In this document: in pieces, positions 9,164 to 17,917 of the stretch
Layout: each line of letters begins with the position of its first letter
Position numbering within the stretch: position 1 is the stretch's first letter
Assembly: GCF_018130145.1 (NCBI RefSeq)
Contig: NZ_JAFCMB010000014.1
Span: 1 to 64,000, forward strand
Origin: Bradyrhizobium sp. AUGA SZCCT0176
Lineage (GTDB): Bacteria; Pseudomonadota; Alphaproteobacteria; Rhizobiales; Xanthobacteraceae
Length of the DNA: 64,000 nt
Direction: 5' to 3'
Notes under the pieces: generated by a model
Databases searched by the model: none
What the model was told of the DNA's origin: nothing
The model's input: the letters and a program-made list of their open reading frames with translations, nothing else
Position numbers and translations under genes: made by a program

Positions 9164-9630
9164 CGATACGCTCTACGCAACGCTTACAAAAAACGACCGA
9201 ACTCAGTACATCCGTGCAATTCGATCTTTATTGTTGGTATCGAATTTAGGTTGCCGGGGAGTTAATCGGCGTGGCCTGCGTGCACCACGCAAGATATTGC
9301 GCGCATTTGCTGTCGCGCTCGAGAAAGCTTGGTAAACGCCAGCGCGATGAAAGTGGTAAACATCCCGTCAACGAAGATGATGAAGAAAATGTTGCGGGTT
9401 CCCGTGTCACTACGGGTGATGCGATTCCACCCCATGCATTGCGATGGAAGTCGGAGAACCGTAGTTTCCACGTCATTGCGAGGAGCGAAGCGACGAAGCA
9501 ATCCATCCATCCGTTATGCCGCGCTATGGATTGCTTCGCTGCGCTCGCAATGACACGGGCCCAAAAACGTGGATGCCCGGGACAAGCCCGGGCATGACGC
9601 CGATTTTCCGATTGTTAGCGCAGAGAAGAA
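9164..9630. other. 467-base region without a supported gene
   Basis: Besides two repeat units (9472-9554 and 9571-9598) it holds a minus-strand open stretch (about 9262-9430) that translates to TRNIFFIIFVDGMFTTFIAL, a hydrophobic helix, followed by polar residues. It has no convincing start: the frame runs straight out of the upstream repeat. It may be the relic of a small membrane protein gene. I see no RNA gene here. Confidence 0.4.
9472..9554. repeat. Family B palindromic repeat (copy 1)
   Basis: Outer arms gtcattgcgaggagcgaagc and ttgcttcgctgcgctcgc...aatgac face each other around about 30 bases. The same element is at 44055-44138. The half unit ggatgcccgggacaagcccg (family C) follows at 9571-9598. 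Confidence 0.85.
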
Positions 9631-12579
9631 CTAAGCCTGGCTCGCGACCGTCTTGCCGAGGGCGGCTTGCGCCGCGGCGAGCCGCGCGATCGGCACGCGA
9701 TAGGGCGAGCACGAGACGTAGTCGAGGCCGATCTCGTGGCAGAACGCCACCGAGGCGGGATCGCCGCCATGCTCACCGCAAATCCCGACCTTGAGATCGG
9801 GCCGCGTCTTGCGTCCGCGCGCAACGCCGATCTTGACGAGTTCGCCGACGCCATCGCGGTCGACCGAGATGAACGGATCGATCTCGAGGATGCCCTTCGC
9901 CACATAGGTGCCAAGGAAGCTCGCGGCGTCGTCGCGGCTGATGCCGTAGGTGGTCTGCGTCAAATCGTTGGTGCCGAAGGAGAAGAACTCGGCGGTGTTC
10001 GCAATGTCGCCGGCCATCAGGCACGCGCGCGGCAACTCGATCATGGTGCCGACCTGATAGGCGAGTTTCTTGCCGGTCTCCTTCATCACCGACTGCGCGG
10101 TGGCGTCGATCCGCGCCTTGACCAGGTCGAACTCGGCCTTGGTCGCGATCAGCGGCACCATCACCTCGAGGCCGACGGCCTTGCTGGTGCGCTTTTCGGC
10201 CTCGACCGCGGCTTCGAAGATCGCGCGCGCCTGCATCTCGGCGATCTCCGGATAGGCGATCGCAAGACGGCAGCCGCGGAAGCCCAGCATCGGGTTGAAC
10301 TCGGCAAGATCGCGCGCGCGATCGGCGAGCTTGCGCGGATCGGTGTTCATCGCACGCGCGACTTCCTCGATCTCGGCCTGGGTGTGCGGCAGGAACTCGT
10401 GCAGCGGCGGATCGAGCAGACGGATCGTGACGGGCAGCCCCTTCATGATCTCGAACAGCTCGACGAAATCCGCGCGCTGCATCGGCAGCAGCTTCGACAG
10501 CGCCGCGCGGCGTGACTGTTCGTCCTCGGAAAGGATCATCTCCCGCACGGTGCGGATGCGGGTTTCCTCGAAGAACATGTGCTCGGTACGGCAAAGGCCG
10601 ATGCCCTCGCCGCCGAACTTGATCGCGGTGCGCGCGTCTTCTGGCGTATCGGCGTTGACGCGAACGCCGAGCTTGCGAACGGCGTCGGCCCAGCCCATCA
10701 GCGTGCCGAATTCGCCCGACAGTTTCGGCTCGATCATCGGCATCCGTCCGGCCAGCACCTGGCCGACCGATCCGTCGATGGTGATGACGTCGCCGGTCTT
10801 GAAGGTGCGGGTGCCGATGCTCATGGTGCCGCGGCCGTAATCGACGCGAATGGTGCCGCAGCCGGAGACGCAGGGCTTGCCCATGCCGCGCGCGACCACG
10901 GCGGCGTGCGAGGTCATGCCGCCACGGGTGGTGAGAATGCCCTCGGCGGCGTGCATGCCGTGAATGTCTTCCGGGCTGGTCTCGACCCGCACCAGAATGA
11001 CCTTGCGGCCATCGGCCTGCAGTTTCGCAGCTTCATCGGACGAGAACACGATTTCGCCGGAGGCGGCGCCCGGCGAAGCCGGCAGGCCGGTCGCAATGAC
11101 GTCGCGCTTGGCGGCGGGATCGATCGTCGGATGCAGCAACTGGTCGAGCGAGGCGGGATCGATCCGCATCACCGCGTCCTTTTTCGAGATCAGTCCTTCA
11201 TTGGCGAGCTCGACCGCAATCCGCAGCGCCGCCTTGGCGGTGCGCTTGCCGCCGCGGGTCTGCAGCATCCACAACTTGCCCTGCTCGACCGTGAACTCCA
11301 TGTCCTGCATGTCGCGGTAGTGCTTTTCGAGCAGCGTGTAGATCCGCGTCAGCTCCTTGAACGCGTCGGGCATCGCGACTTCCATCGACGCCTTGTCGGA
11401 GCCGGATTCCTGGCGCGCAAATTCGGTGATGTCCTGCGGCGTGCGGATGCCCGCCACCACGTCTTCGCCCTGCGCGTTGATCAGGAATTCGCCGTACAGC
11501 TTGCTCTCGCCGGTCGACGGGTTGCGCGTGAACGCAACGCCGGTCGCCGAGGTCTCGCCCATATTGCCGAACACCATGGCCTGGATATTGACCGCGGTGC
11601 CCCAGGATTCAGGAATGTCGTGCAGGCGGCGGTAGGTCACCGCGCGCGCGTTCATCCAGGATGAGAACACCGCACCGATCGCGCCCCACAACTGCGCGTG
11701 CGGATCCTGCGGGAAATCGTGGCCGGTCTCGCGCGCCACCGCATCCTTGTAACGGCCGACCAGTTCGACCCAGTCGTCGCCGGTCAGATCGGTGTCGAGC
11801 GTATAGCCCTGGCCGTCCTTGAAGGTGTCGAGGATGTCCTCGAAATGATGATGCTCGAAGCCGAGCACGACATCCGAATACATCGTGATGAAGCGCCGAT
11901 AGCTGTCATAGGCGAAGCGGCGATCGCCGGACAATTCGGCGAGCGCTTCGACGGTCTCATCGTTGAGGCCGAGATTGAGTACGGTATCCATCATGCCCGG
12001 CATCGACGCGCGGCCGCCGGAGCGCACGGACACCAGCAGCGGATTCCGGGAATCGCCGAACGACTTGCCGGCGAGTTTGCCGACATGCTCCAGCGCCTTC
12101 TCGACCTGCGCCTTCAGCGCAGCCGGATAGGATTTGTCGTGGGCGTAAAAGTAAGTGCAGACCGAGGTCGGAATCGTGAAGCCCGGAGGCACCGGCAGGC
12201 CGAGATTGGCCATTTCGGCGAGATTGGCGCCCTTGCCGCCGAGCAGATCGCGCAAGCCCGCTTTGCCCTCGGCCTTGCCGTCGCCAAACGTGTAGACCCA
12301 CTTGCCGGATTTGACCGCTTCGACGGCCGGCTTGCTCACCTTCTTCGCCGTCTTGCTGGCAGGCTTGTTCGGAGCCTTCGCAGCTGCCTTGGCAACTGGC
12401 TTGGCAATCGGCTTCGTAACCGCCTTGGGTGCCGGCTTCGCAACTGCCTTCGGTGCCGGAGCCTTCGTTAGCGTCTTGCGCGCCGAGGCCGCCGGCGCGG
12501 CTTTGCCTGGCGCCGATGACTTTGATTTCGCTACGATTTTCACAAGGTTTTTCTTGGACTTCGCAACCGCTTTGGCCAT
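9631..12579 (-). CDS. ppdK: Pyruvate, phosphate dikinase with basic N-terminal tail
   Basis: A 982-residue enzyme that interconverts pyruvate, ATP and phosphate with phosphoenolpyruvate, AMP and pyrophosphate. The ATP-grasp part starts near residue 95 with KWVYTFGDGKAEGK and DLLGGKGANLAEMANLGLPV. The swivelling phosphohistidine domain carries GGMTSHAAVVARGMGKP, and the C-terminal PEP/pyruvate barrel ends with KVGICGEHGGDPASV, which holds the active-site Cys. The family is usually about 880-900 residues. The extra length is an Ala/Lys/Pro-rich N-terminus (about 90 residues, repeated APKAVAKP units) that looks like histone H1. The in-frame TTG at 12591 is possible, but the ATG at 12579 is preferred; no strong Shine-Dalgarno is visible. 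Confidence 0.93.
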   Translation of the reverse strand: MAKAVAKSKKNLVKIVAKSKSSAPGKAAPAASARKTLTKAPAPKAVAKPAPKAVTKPIAKPVAKAAAKAPNKPASKTAKKVSKPAVEAVKSGKWVYTFGDGKAEGKAGLRDLLGGKGANLAEMANLGLPVPPGFTIPTSVCTYFYAHDKSYPAALKAQVEKALEHVGKLAGKSFGDSRNPLLVSVRSGGRASMPGMMDTVLNLGLNDETVEALAELSGDRRFAYDSYRRFITMYSDVVLGFEHHHFEDILDTFKDGQGYTLDTDLTGDDWVELVGRYKDAVARETGHDFPQDPHAQLWGAIGAVFSSWMNARAVTYRRLHDIPESWGTAVNIQAMVFGNMGETSATGVAFTRNPSTGESKLYGEFLINAQGEDVVAGIRTPQDITEFARQESGSDKASMEVAMPDAFKELTRIYTLLEKHYRDMQDMEFTVEQGKLWMLQTRGGKRTAKAALRIAVELANEGLISKKDAVMRIDPASLDQLLHPTIDPAAKRDVIATGLPASPGAASGEIVFSSDEAAKLQADGRKVILVRVETSPEDIHGMHAAEGILTTRGGMTSHAAVVARGMGKPCVSGCGTIRVDYGRGTMSIGTRTFKTGDVITIDGSVGQVLAGRMPMIEPKLSGEFGTLMGWADAVRKLGVRVNADTPEDARTAIKFGGEGIGLCRTEHMFFEETRIRTVREMILSEDEQSRRAALSKLLPMQRADFVELFEIMKGLPVTIRLLDPPLHEFLPHTQAEIEEVARAMNTDPRKLADRARDLAEFNPMLGFRGCRLAIAYPEIAEMQARAIFEAAVEAEKRTSKAVGLEVMVPLIATKAEFDLVKARIDATAQSVMKETGKKLAYQVGTMIELPRACLMAGDIANTAEFFSFGTNDLTQTTYGISRDDAASFLGTYVAKGILEIDPFISVDRDGVGELVKIGVARGRKTRPDLKVGICGEHGGDPASVAFCHEIGLDYVSCSPYRVPIARLAAAQAALGKTVASQA

Positions 12580-12670
12580 GGCAGATGACAATCCGAAAAG
12601 AGAGGAGAAGGTGCGCGCCTTACACCACTTTGAGGGGTTCCGCGCAAGCCGCGAAACCCCGCTTGCCTGA

Positions 12671-12826
12671 CTAGAAGCGCAGCATCTTGAACACGCCGAG
12701 CCCGGCCAGACCGACGATGATCAGGTAGATCGCGACGATGAAATTCAGGAACCGCGGCATGATCAGGATCAGGACTCCCGCAATCAGGGCGACGATCGGG
12801 GAAATATGCGCGGCGGTGATGGTCAT
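12671..12826 (-). CDS. DUF3096-like small membrane protein
   Basis: A 51-residue protein, almost wholly hydrophobic, with two membrane segments (ISPIVALIAGVLILIMP and FIVAIYLIIVGLAGLG) joined by a short loop with RFLN, which fits the DUF3096 family. The start at 12826 has AGGAGA eight bases upstream; a longer frame to 12940 lacks such support. It sits upstream of ppdK on the same strand, 91 bases from the ppdK start. Function unknown. Confidence 0.8.
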   Translation of the reverse strand: MTITAAHISPIVALIAGVLILIMPRFLNFIVAIYLIIVGLAGLGVFKMLRF

Positions 12827-13040
12827 TTGAAATTTCTCCTGATGATGAGGGGAAGCTCGAATCGAGGGCGGCAACTTAACCGCTGGCGCGGTTCCGGAAT
12901 AGGAGACGCCTGTCGCCTCAACGGGTTCCGGCGTTCGCAAAAATTGCCCGAAATTGCCGCGTTTAAGGCAGCCATTTTTCCGGAACTATGCCGCGCGCGA
13001 TGAATTGGCTCGCATTGTACGCTGGCTAGCCGGCGTCATA

Positions 13041-13089
13041 GCGTTTTCAAGCGGAGTGGACGCCGGTTCGCGTCAAGAAAACGCGTCAA
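13041..13089. repeat. Family E repeat (copy 1)
   Basis: Begins gcgttttcaagcggagtgg and ends cgtcaagaaaacgcgtcaa, an imperfect palindrome with gcgttttc/gaaaacgc ends and ccggttcgcg in the middle. Other copies are at 28635-28683, 35077-35150 and 37886-37935. This copy ends 28 bases before the DUF1236 start, so it lies in the 5' leader or promoter of that gene. Confidence 0.8.
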
Positions 13090-13117
13090 ACCAATAGAGC
13101 GCACGAGGGAGTACACT

Positions 13118-13477
13118 ATGCAGAACAGACTACTTGCCATCGCAGCTGTCGCCGGCGTGATGACTGCCCCGCTCGCAGCACAGGCGCAGAGCGGCACCGT
13201 GGGTGTGGTTCGCGGCGACAGCGTGGTCATCGGCGAGCATGAGGGTATCGCCGTCGACCAACGCCCGGCGTTCCGGGAATATGTCGTGCGTGAGCGCGTG
13301 CCGACCTTTACCATTCCGGATCGCGTGACCGTGGGCGGTGTGCTGCCGGAGGCCGGCATCACCTATTACGACGTCCCGCAGACCTATGCGGCGACGCCCT
13401 ATCGCTACACCGTGGTAAACGGCCAGACGGTCCTGGTCGAACCGCGTTCGCGTCGCATCGTTCAGGTGGTCGACTAA
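13118..13477 (+). CDS. DUF1236 domain-containing secreted protein
   Basis: A 119-residue protein with a clear Sec signal peptide (MQNRLLAIAAVAGVMTAPLAAQAQ, cleavage after AQA) and a C-terminal DUF1236-type stretch: YYDVPQTYAATPYRYTVVNGQTVLVEPRSRRIVQVVD. Such proteins are abundant in Bradyrhizobium, are exported and have unknown function. The Shine-Dalgarno GAGGGAG lies before the ATG at 13118. A strong intrinsic terminator follows 68 bases after the stop. It is monocistronic. Confidence 0.88.
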   Translation: MQNRLLAIAAVAGVMTAPLAAQAQSGTVGVVRGDSVVIGEHEGIAVDQRPAFREYVVRERVPTFTIPDRVTVGGVLPEAGITYYDVPQTYAATPYRYTVVNGQTVLVEPRSRRIVQVVD

Positions 13478-13544
13478 TCCCGCCGGCCTGAACGATAGTC
13501 CGGGCGCCGCGCAAGCGGATGTGCGCGAGATACGACCGGACAAG

Positions 13545-13581
13545 AAAGCCCCGCCCGGTTTCCCCCCTGGGCGGGGCTTTT
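13545..13581. terminator. Strong bidirectional intrinsic terminator
   Basis: A perfect 12-bp stem, aaagccccgccc (13545-13556) and gggcggggcttt (13569-13580), with a 12-base loop and a run of T on the plus strand. The arms begin with AAA, so the minus strand also ends in a T-rich run. It sits between the convergent DUF1236 gene and the methyltransferase gene and can serve both. Confidence 0.92.
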
Positions 13582-13591
13582 CGTTGGCGCC

Positions 13592-14194
13592 CTATTCCCT
13601 GATCTCCAGACCCTGCTTCTTGGCGACGAGGCGGTGAATCTTCTTGCCGGAGGAGGCGCTGACGACCTCTTCGTCGAGGAGCAGCGCGGTCGCTTTCAGT
13701 TCCGCCAGCACCAGCGCGGTATCGAACGCACAGTAAAGCCGCCCCTGCGAATCGCGCAGGTCGGCATTGTCGGTGATCCGCCAGCTCAGATAGAGAATGC
13801 CACTTGGCTTGACAGCGTTGAGCAGCCGACGGACGGCAGGGGCGATCTGCGCGCGCTCCAGATGCATGATCACGGTCTCGCACAGCACGTTGTCGTAGGT
13901 GCCGATGCCCTTCAAGTCGGGCAATTCGGCATGCGCGAACTTAAAACCGGGATAACGCTGCCGCGCCTCCGCCAGCAGGCCTGCCGAGGCGTCGAAACCG
14001 GCGGCGGAAAAGCCGTTGGCATTGAGCCAGGCCACCTCGCGGCCGCAGCCGCAGCCGATGTCGGCTGAATTGCCGCCGCGCACGAAGAAGCGCTCGACGA
14101 CTTCGTGCAAATCAACGGGTGCCGGCTGCTCGAGCCAGTCCTTGGCGAACGCCGCCGCATCCGAATCATAAGCGGCCAGCGTCTTCTGATCCAC
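13592..14194 (-). CDS. Class I SAM-dependent methyltransferase
   Basis: A 200-residue Rossmann-fold methyltransferase. Motif I is DIGCGCGREVAWLNANG (about residues 41-57), followed by an acidic/hydrophobic motif II (GFSAAGFDASAGLL) and the post-motif stretch YDNVLCETVIMHL. The substrate is unknown. The start is GTG at 14194 with GAGG nine bases upstream, four bases beyond the glyS stop, so it is translated as the last gene of the glyQ-glyS operon. An upstream repeat is absent, and a shared terminator lies just beyond its stop. Confidence 0.82.
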   Translation of the reverse strand: MDQKTLAAYDSDAAAFAKDWLEQPAPVDLHEVVERFFVRGGNSADIGCGCGREVAWLNANGFSAAGFDASAGLLAEARQRYPGFKFAHAELPDLKGIGTYDNVLCETVIMHLERAQIAPAVRRLLNAVKPSGILYLSWRITDNADLRDSQGRLYCAFDTALVLAELKATALLLDEEVVSASSGKKIHRLVAKKQGLEIRE

Positions 14195-14197
14195 GTG

Positions 14198-16468
14198 TCA
14201 GCCCTCGATCTTCGAAAAGTCCGCCACCGCGCGCGTCGCCGCGCGGATTTCGTTCAAGAGCTTCAGTCTGTTCTCGCGCACTTTTGGTTCATCGTCGTTG
14301 ACCTTGACCTTGTCAAAGAACGCATCGACCGCCGGACGCAGCTTGGCCATCGCGCTCATCGCGGCGGCAAAGTCTTCCTTGGCCACCGCAGCGCCGGCCT
14401 CGCTCTTGACCTGATCGATTGCCTTCGCCAGCGCCTTTTCTTCATCGAGCTTGTAGAGTGCCGAATCCGGCGCGCCGTCGAAGCTGCGCTTGTCCTTTTT
14501 CTCTTCGATCGAAAGGATGTTGCTGGCGCGTTTTGTACCCGCGAGCAGGTTCTTGCCGTCGTCGGTGTCGAGGAATTTGCCGAGCGCCTCGACGCGGCGG
14601 ACCACCATCAACAAATCGTCCTGACCGCCGAGCGCAAACACGGCATCGACGAGATCGTGGCGCGCGCCCTGATCGCGGAGTTGGACCTTTAAGCGGTCGG
14701 CGAAGAAGGAGAGGAGATCAAGCACCTTCTTGTCGGCAGTTGTTTGTGCAGCTGCGTACGCTTCTTCAAAGCCCTTCCAGTCCCGATTCTGGAAGTATGA
14801 ATTCCATACATCGATCGAGAAGCTAACCCGGCCAACTGAATTCTCAAGCTTTTCAATATTCTCGTGGTCAGAGATTATCGATTTAGCATGAGGCAGAATT
14901 CCGAACGCAACAAATGGAGTGCGCGCGATAGCGGCAAGATCGATTCGAATACCATTTTCGAGAATTAACCGAATCACACCCAGCGCGGCCCGACGCAGCG
15001 CGTACGGATCCTTGCTTCCCGTCGGCTTTTCATCGATCGCCCAGAAACCAACTAGTGTATCTATCTTGTCAGCCAAAGCGACGGCGACGCTCACCCGATC
15101 TGTCGGCACGCGATCCGCAGGTCCCTGCGGCTTGTAATGCTCTTCGCTCGCGGCGGCGACGGAGGCATCTTCGCCTTGCGCCAGCGCGTAGTACTTGCCC
15201 ATCAAGCCCTGCAGCTCCGGGAATTCGCCGACCACTTCGGTCAGCAAATCCGCCTTCGCCAGATGCGCGGCGCGTTTTGCCTTTTCGACATCGGCGCCGA
15301 CCAGCGGCGCGATTTCCGCCGCCAGCCGCTCGATGCGCTTGATACGTTCACCCTGCGTGCCGAGCTTCTCATGAAACACGATGTTCTCGAATTTCGGCAG
15401 CCGGTCTTCGAGTTTTGTCTTCAGATCGGCCTCGTAGAAGAATTTTGCATCGCTCAACCGCGCGCGGATCACGCGCTCGTTGCCGGCGACGATGGCCTTG
15501 CCGCCGTCCGTCGCCTCGATGTTGGCGGTGAGGATGAACTTGTTGGTCAGCTTTCCGGTCTTGTCAGGATTCTTATCAGAATCTTTGAGATCGCTGACCA
15601 CAAAGCATTTCTGGTTGTTGCGGATGGTGGCGCGGATCACCTCGCCGGGGATCGACAAAAATTCCTGGTCGAACGATCCCATCAGCACGACAGGCCATTC
15701 GACGAGGCCTGACACCTCGTCGAGCAGCACCTGGTCCTCGACCAGCTCAAAGCCCTGCGCGAACGCCAACTGCTTGGCATCGGCCAGAATGATGTCCTTG
15801 CGCGCCTGCGGGTCGAGCACGACCTTGGCGGCCTTCAGCTTTGCCTCGTAATCCTCGAAGCGGCGCACGGAGATCGCCGATGGCGCCAGGAAGCGGTGTC
15901 CATGAGTGGTCTGGCCGGTCTCGATGCCGTCGATCGAGAATTTCACCACCTCGGGGTCTTCGGTCTCCGGACCGAAGGTCGCGATGATCGAGTGCAGCGG
16001 CCGCACCCAGGTCAGCGCGCCTGATTTGGCCGAGCGCTCACCCCAGCGCATCGATTTCGGCCATGGGAAGGTGCGCACGATCACGGGCAGTATTTCTGCG
16101 AGCACGTCGATCGCGGCGCGGCCGGGCTTTTCGAGCAGCGCGATATAAAAGTCGCCCTTTGGATCGCGCTGGATCTTGGCCTCGTCGAGCGAAGTGAGGC
16201 CGGTCGCTTTCAGAAAACCCTGAACGGCCGCATCGGGCGCGCCGATTTTCGGACCCTTGCGTTCGGTCTTGAGGTCAGGCTGCCGCGCCGGAATGCCATG
16301 CACCGTCAGCGCCAGCCGCCGCGGCGTCACGAACGCCTTGGCGCCCTCGTAGACCAGCCCCTCGGCGACGAGCTTGTCGGTGACCATGCGGCGCAGATCA
16401 TCCGCCGCCTTCGCCTGCATGCGCGCGGGGATTTCTTCGGAAAACAATTCGAGCAAAAGATCAGGCAT
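14198..16468 (-). CDS. glyS: Glycine-tRNA ligase beta subunit
   Basis: A 756-residue subunit of the heterotetrameric glycyl-tRNA synthetase, which charges tRNA-Gly with GlyQ. It starts MPDLLLELFSEEIPARMQ, the canonical GlyS opening; its ATG overlaps the glyQ stop by one base (ATGA), which fixes the start at 16468. Typical motifs are VTPRRLAL near residue 50 and the KADLLTEVVGEFPELQGLMGKYY box; the tRNA-binding C-terminal domain holds NDDEPKVRENRLKLL. About 14730-15090 is visibly AT-richer than the rest (a hand count gives 26 G+C in 60 bases at 14821-14880), which suggests a recombined segment. The reading frame is intact. Confidence 0.96.
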   Translation of the reverse strand: MPDLLLELFSEEIPARMQAKAADDLRRMVTDKLVAEGLVYEGAKAFVTPRRLALTVHGIPARQPDLKTERKGPKIGAPDAAVQGFLKATGLTSLDEAKIQRDPKGDFYIALLEKPGRAAIDVLAEILPVIVRTFPWPKSMRWGERSAKSGALTWVRPLHSIIATFGPETEDPEVVKFSIDGIETGQTTHGHRFLAPSAISVRRFEDYEAKLKAAKVVLDPQARKDIILADAKQLAFAQGFELVEDQVLLDEVSGLVEWPVVLMGSFDQEFLSIPGEVIRATIRNNQKCFVVSDLKDSDKNPDKTGKLTNKFILTANIEATDGGKAIVAGNERVIRARLSDAKFFYEADLKTKLEDRLPKFENIVFHEKLGTQGERIKRIERLAAEIAPLVGADVEKAKRAAHLAKADLLTEVVGEFPELQGLMGKYYALAQGEDASVAAASEEHYKPQGPADRVPTDRVSVAVALADKIDTLVGFWAIDEKPTGSKDPYALRRAALGVIRLILENGIRIDLAAIARTPFVAFGILPHAKSIISDHENIEKLENSVGRVSFSIDVWNSYFQNRDWKGFEEAYAAAQTTADKKVLDLLSFFADRLKVQLRDQGARHDLVDAVFALGGQDDLLMVVRRVEALGKFLDTDDGKNLLAGTKRASNILSIEEKKDKRSFDGAPDSALYKLDEEKALAKAIDQVKSEAGAAVAKEDFAAAMSAMAKLRPAVDAFFDKVKVNDDEPKVRENRLKLLNEIRAATRAVADFSKIEG

Positions 16469-17403
16469 CAGGATGCCCTGCCCGCTTCGGTGTGGACCCA
16501 GGCGTCGCCGCAGGCTTTTGCGAGGTCGCGCACGCGGCCGATGTAGCTTTGCCGTTCGGTCACCGAGATCACGCCGCGGGCATCGAGCAGGTTGAAGACG
16601 TGGCTTGCCTTGATGCACTGGTCATAGGCCGGCAGCGCCATCAGATGTTCTTTCTGGTTGCTGCCGGATTTCCAGCCCGCCGCGAGATACTTCTTGCAGG
16701 CCTCTTCGGCCATCACGAACTGCTTGAACAGCATTTCGGAATCGGAGTGCTCGAAATTATGCCGGGAATATTCCTGCTCGGCCTGCAGGAACACGTCGCC
16801 ATAGGTCACCTTGTCGGCGCCCTCGCGGCCGTTGAAGTTGAGATCCATGATGCGGTCGACGCCCTGCAGGTAGCAGGCGAGCCGCTCCAGCCCGTAGGTG
16901 AGCTCACCGGCGACGGGTGCGCATTCGACGCCCGCGACCTGCTGGAAATAGGTGAACTGTGACACTTCCATGCCGTCGCACCAGCACTCCCAGCCGAGGC
17001 CCCAGGCGCCCAGCGTCGGGCTTTCCCAATCGTCCTCGACAAAGCGGATGTCGTGCAGGCTGGAATCGATGCCGATCGCGGCGAGCGACTTCAGGTACAA
17101 TTCCTGAAGGTTCGGCGGCGATGGTTTCATGATCACCTGATACTGGTAATAATGCTGCAGCCGGTTGGGGTTTTCGCCGTAGCGGCCATCCTTGGGCCGG
17201 CGCGAGGGCTGCACATAGGCGGCCCGCCACGGCTTCGGCCCCAGCGCGCGCAAGGTCGTCGCCGGATGAAAGGTGCCCGCGCCCATTTCCATGTCGTAGG
17301 GCTGCAGGATCACGCAGCCCTGTTCGGCCCAGAACCGTTGCAGAGCGAGAATGAAGCCCTGGAACGAACGTTCCGGGCGCATATGGGCAGGCAATTCGTC
17401 CAT
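16468..17403 (-). CDS. glyQ: Glycine-tRNA ligase alpha subunit
   Basis: A 311-residue class II aminoacyl-tRNA synthetase subunit that forms glycyl-adenylate. Motifs include SFQGFILALQRFWAEQGC, ILQPYDMEMGAGTFHPAT, AAYVQPSRRPKDGRYGENP and HDIRFVEDDWESPTLGAWG, all characteristic of GlyQ. Length is close to the roughly 300 residues of the family. I place the start at MDELPAHMRP (17403); the next ATG at 17382 (MRPERSFQ) is also possible, while the longest frame (TTG at 17493) is unlikely because it lies in unconserved sequence. It overlaps glyS by one base and forms an operon with glyS and the methyltransferase gene. Confidence 0.95.
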   Translation of the reverse strand: MDELPAHMRPERSFQGFILALQRFWAEQGCVILQPYDMEMGAGTFHPATTLRALGPKPWRAAYVQPSRRPKDGRYGENPNRLQHYYQYQVIMKPSPPNLQELYLKSLAAIGIDSSLHDIRFVEDDWESPTLGAWGLGWECWCDGMEVSQFTYFQQVAGVECAPVAGELTYGLERLACYLQGVDRIMDLNFNGREGADKVTYGDVFLQAEQEYSRHNFEHSDSEMLFKQFVMAEEACKKYLAAGWKSGSNQKEHLMALPAYDQCIKASHVFNLLDARGVISVTERQSYIGRVRDLAKACGDAWVHTEAGRAS

Positions 17404-17502
17404 CGGCAGAATCGGTCTCGCGAGGGGGTTTTGGGCGCGCGGGACCGTATCGGCGGTGGCGAGGGGAATCAAGGCGATGCCGGGGGACGCCAATGATCAA
17501 CC

Positions 17503-17589
17503 GTCATGGCCGGGCTTGTCCCGGCCATCCACGTCTTTTCTGGGCAGCAAAGGGAAGACGTAGATGCCCGGGACAAGCCCGGGCATGAC
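17503..17589. repeat. Family C palindromic repeat (copy 1)
   Basis: Outer arms gtcatggccgggcttgtccc and its near complement ending cccgggcatgac, with ccatccacgtctt in the first half. Related copies lie at 33839-33960 and 46526-46613 and a half copy at 9571-9598. It separates glyQ from the small gene upstream. Confidence 0.85.
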
Positions 17590-17611
17590 GACTGTCAGGA
17601 TGACGGTCGAA

Positions 17612-17803
17612 CTAACCCGGCCGATAGGCCCCGGTGACGGGGTCCCGGCGCAGGGTCGGAATCTCGCTGGTTTGAGCCGATTCCGCGACGCGAGCCAGCC
17701 GCGCTTCTTCCAGCTCCCGGTTGATCCGGACGGCGGTCTTGTAAGCCCAGCGGACCACGGCGAGCCCACCCAGGGCCCCTGCGAATGCGATCAACGGTGG
17801 CAT
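17612..17803 (-). CDS. Small conserved membrane-anchored hypothetical protein
   Basis: A 63-residue protein starting MPPLIAFAGALGGLAVVRWAY, a single N-terminal membrane helix, followed by a charged amphipathic stretch (KTAVRINRELEEARLARVAES) and a tail IPTLRRDPVTGAYRPG. It lies between sppA and glyQ on the same strand. A longer frame reaches 17860, but the start at MPPL fits a short bitopic membrane protein best. I cannot assign a function. The C-terminal RDPVTGAYRP motif looks conserved rather than random, which supports a real gene. Confidence 0.65.
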   Translation of the reverse strand: MPPLIAFAGALGGLAVVRWAYKTAVRINRELEEARLARVAESAQTSEIPTLRRDPVTGAYRPG

Positions 17804-17917
17804 CGGTCGGTCCTTGTCGTTCACGTCGGTCACGCCCCCAATAGCTGCATTCTCGCGCAAGCCGGGCTGCGCCGCAATTCCCGCCTTTAGGACTAAATGG
17901 CGCGCCTCTCCCGGGCT

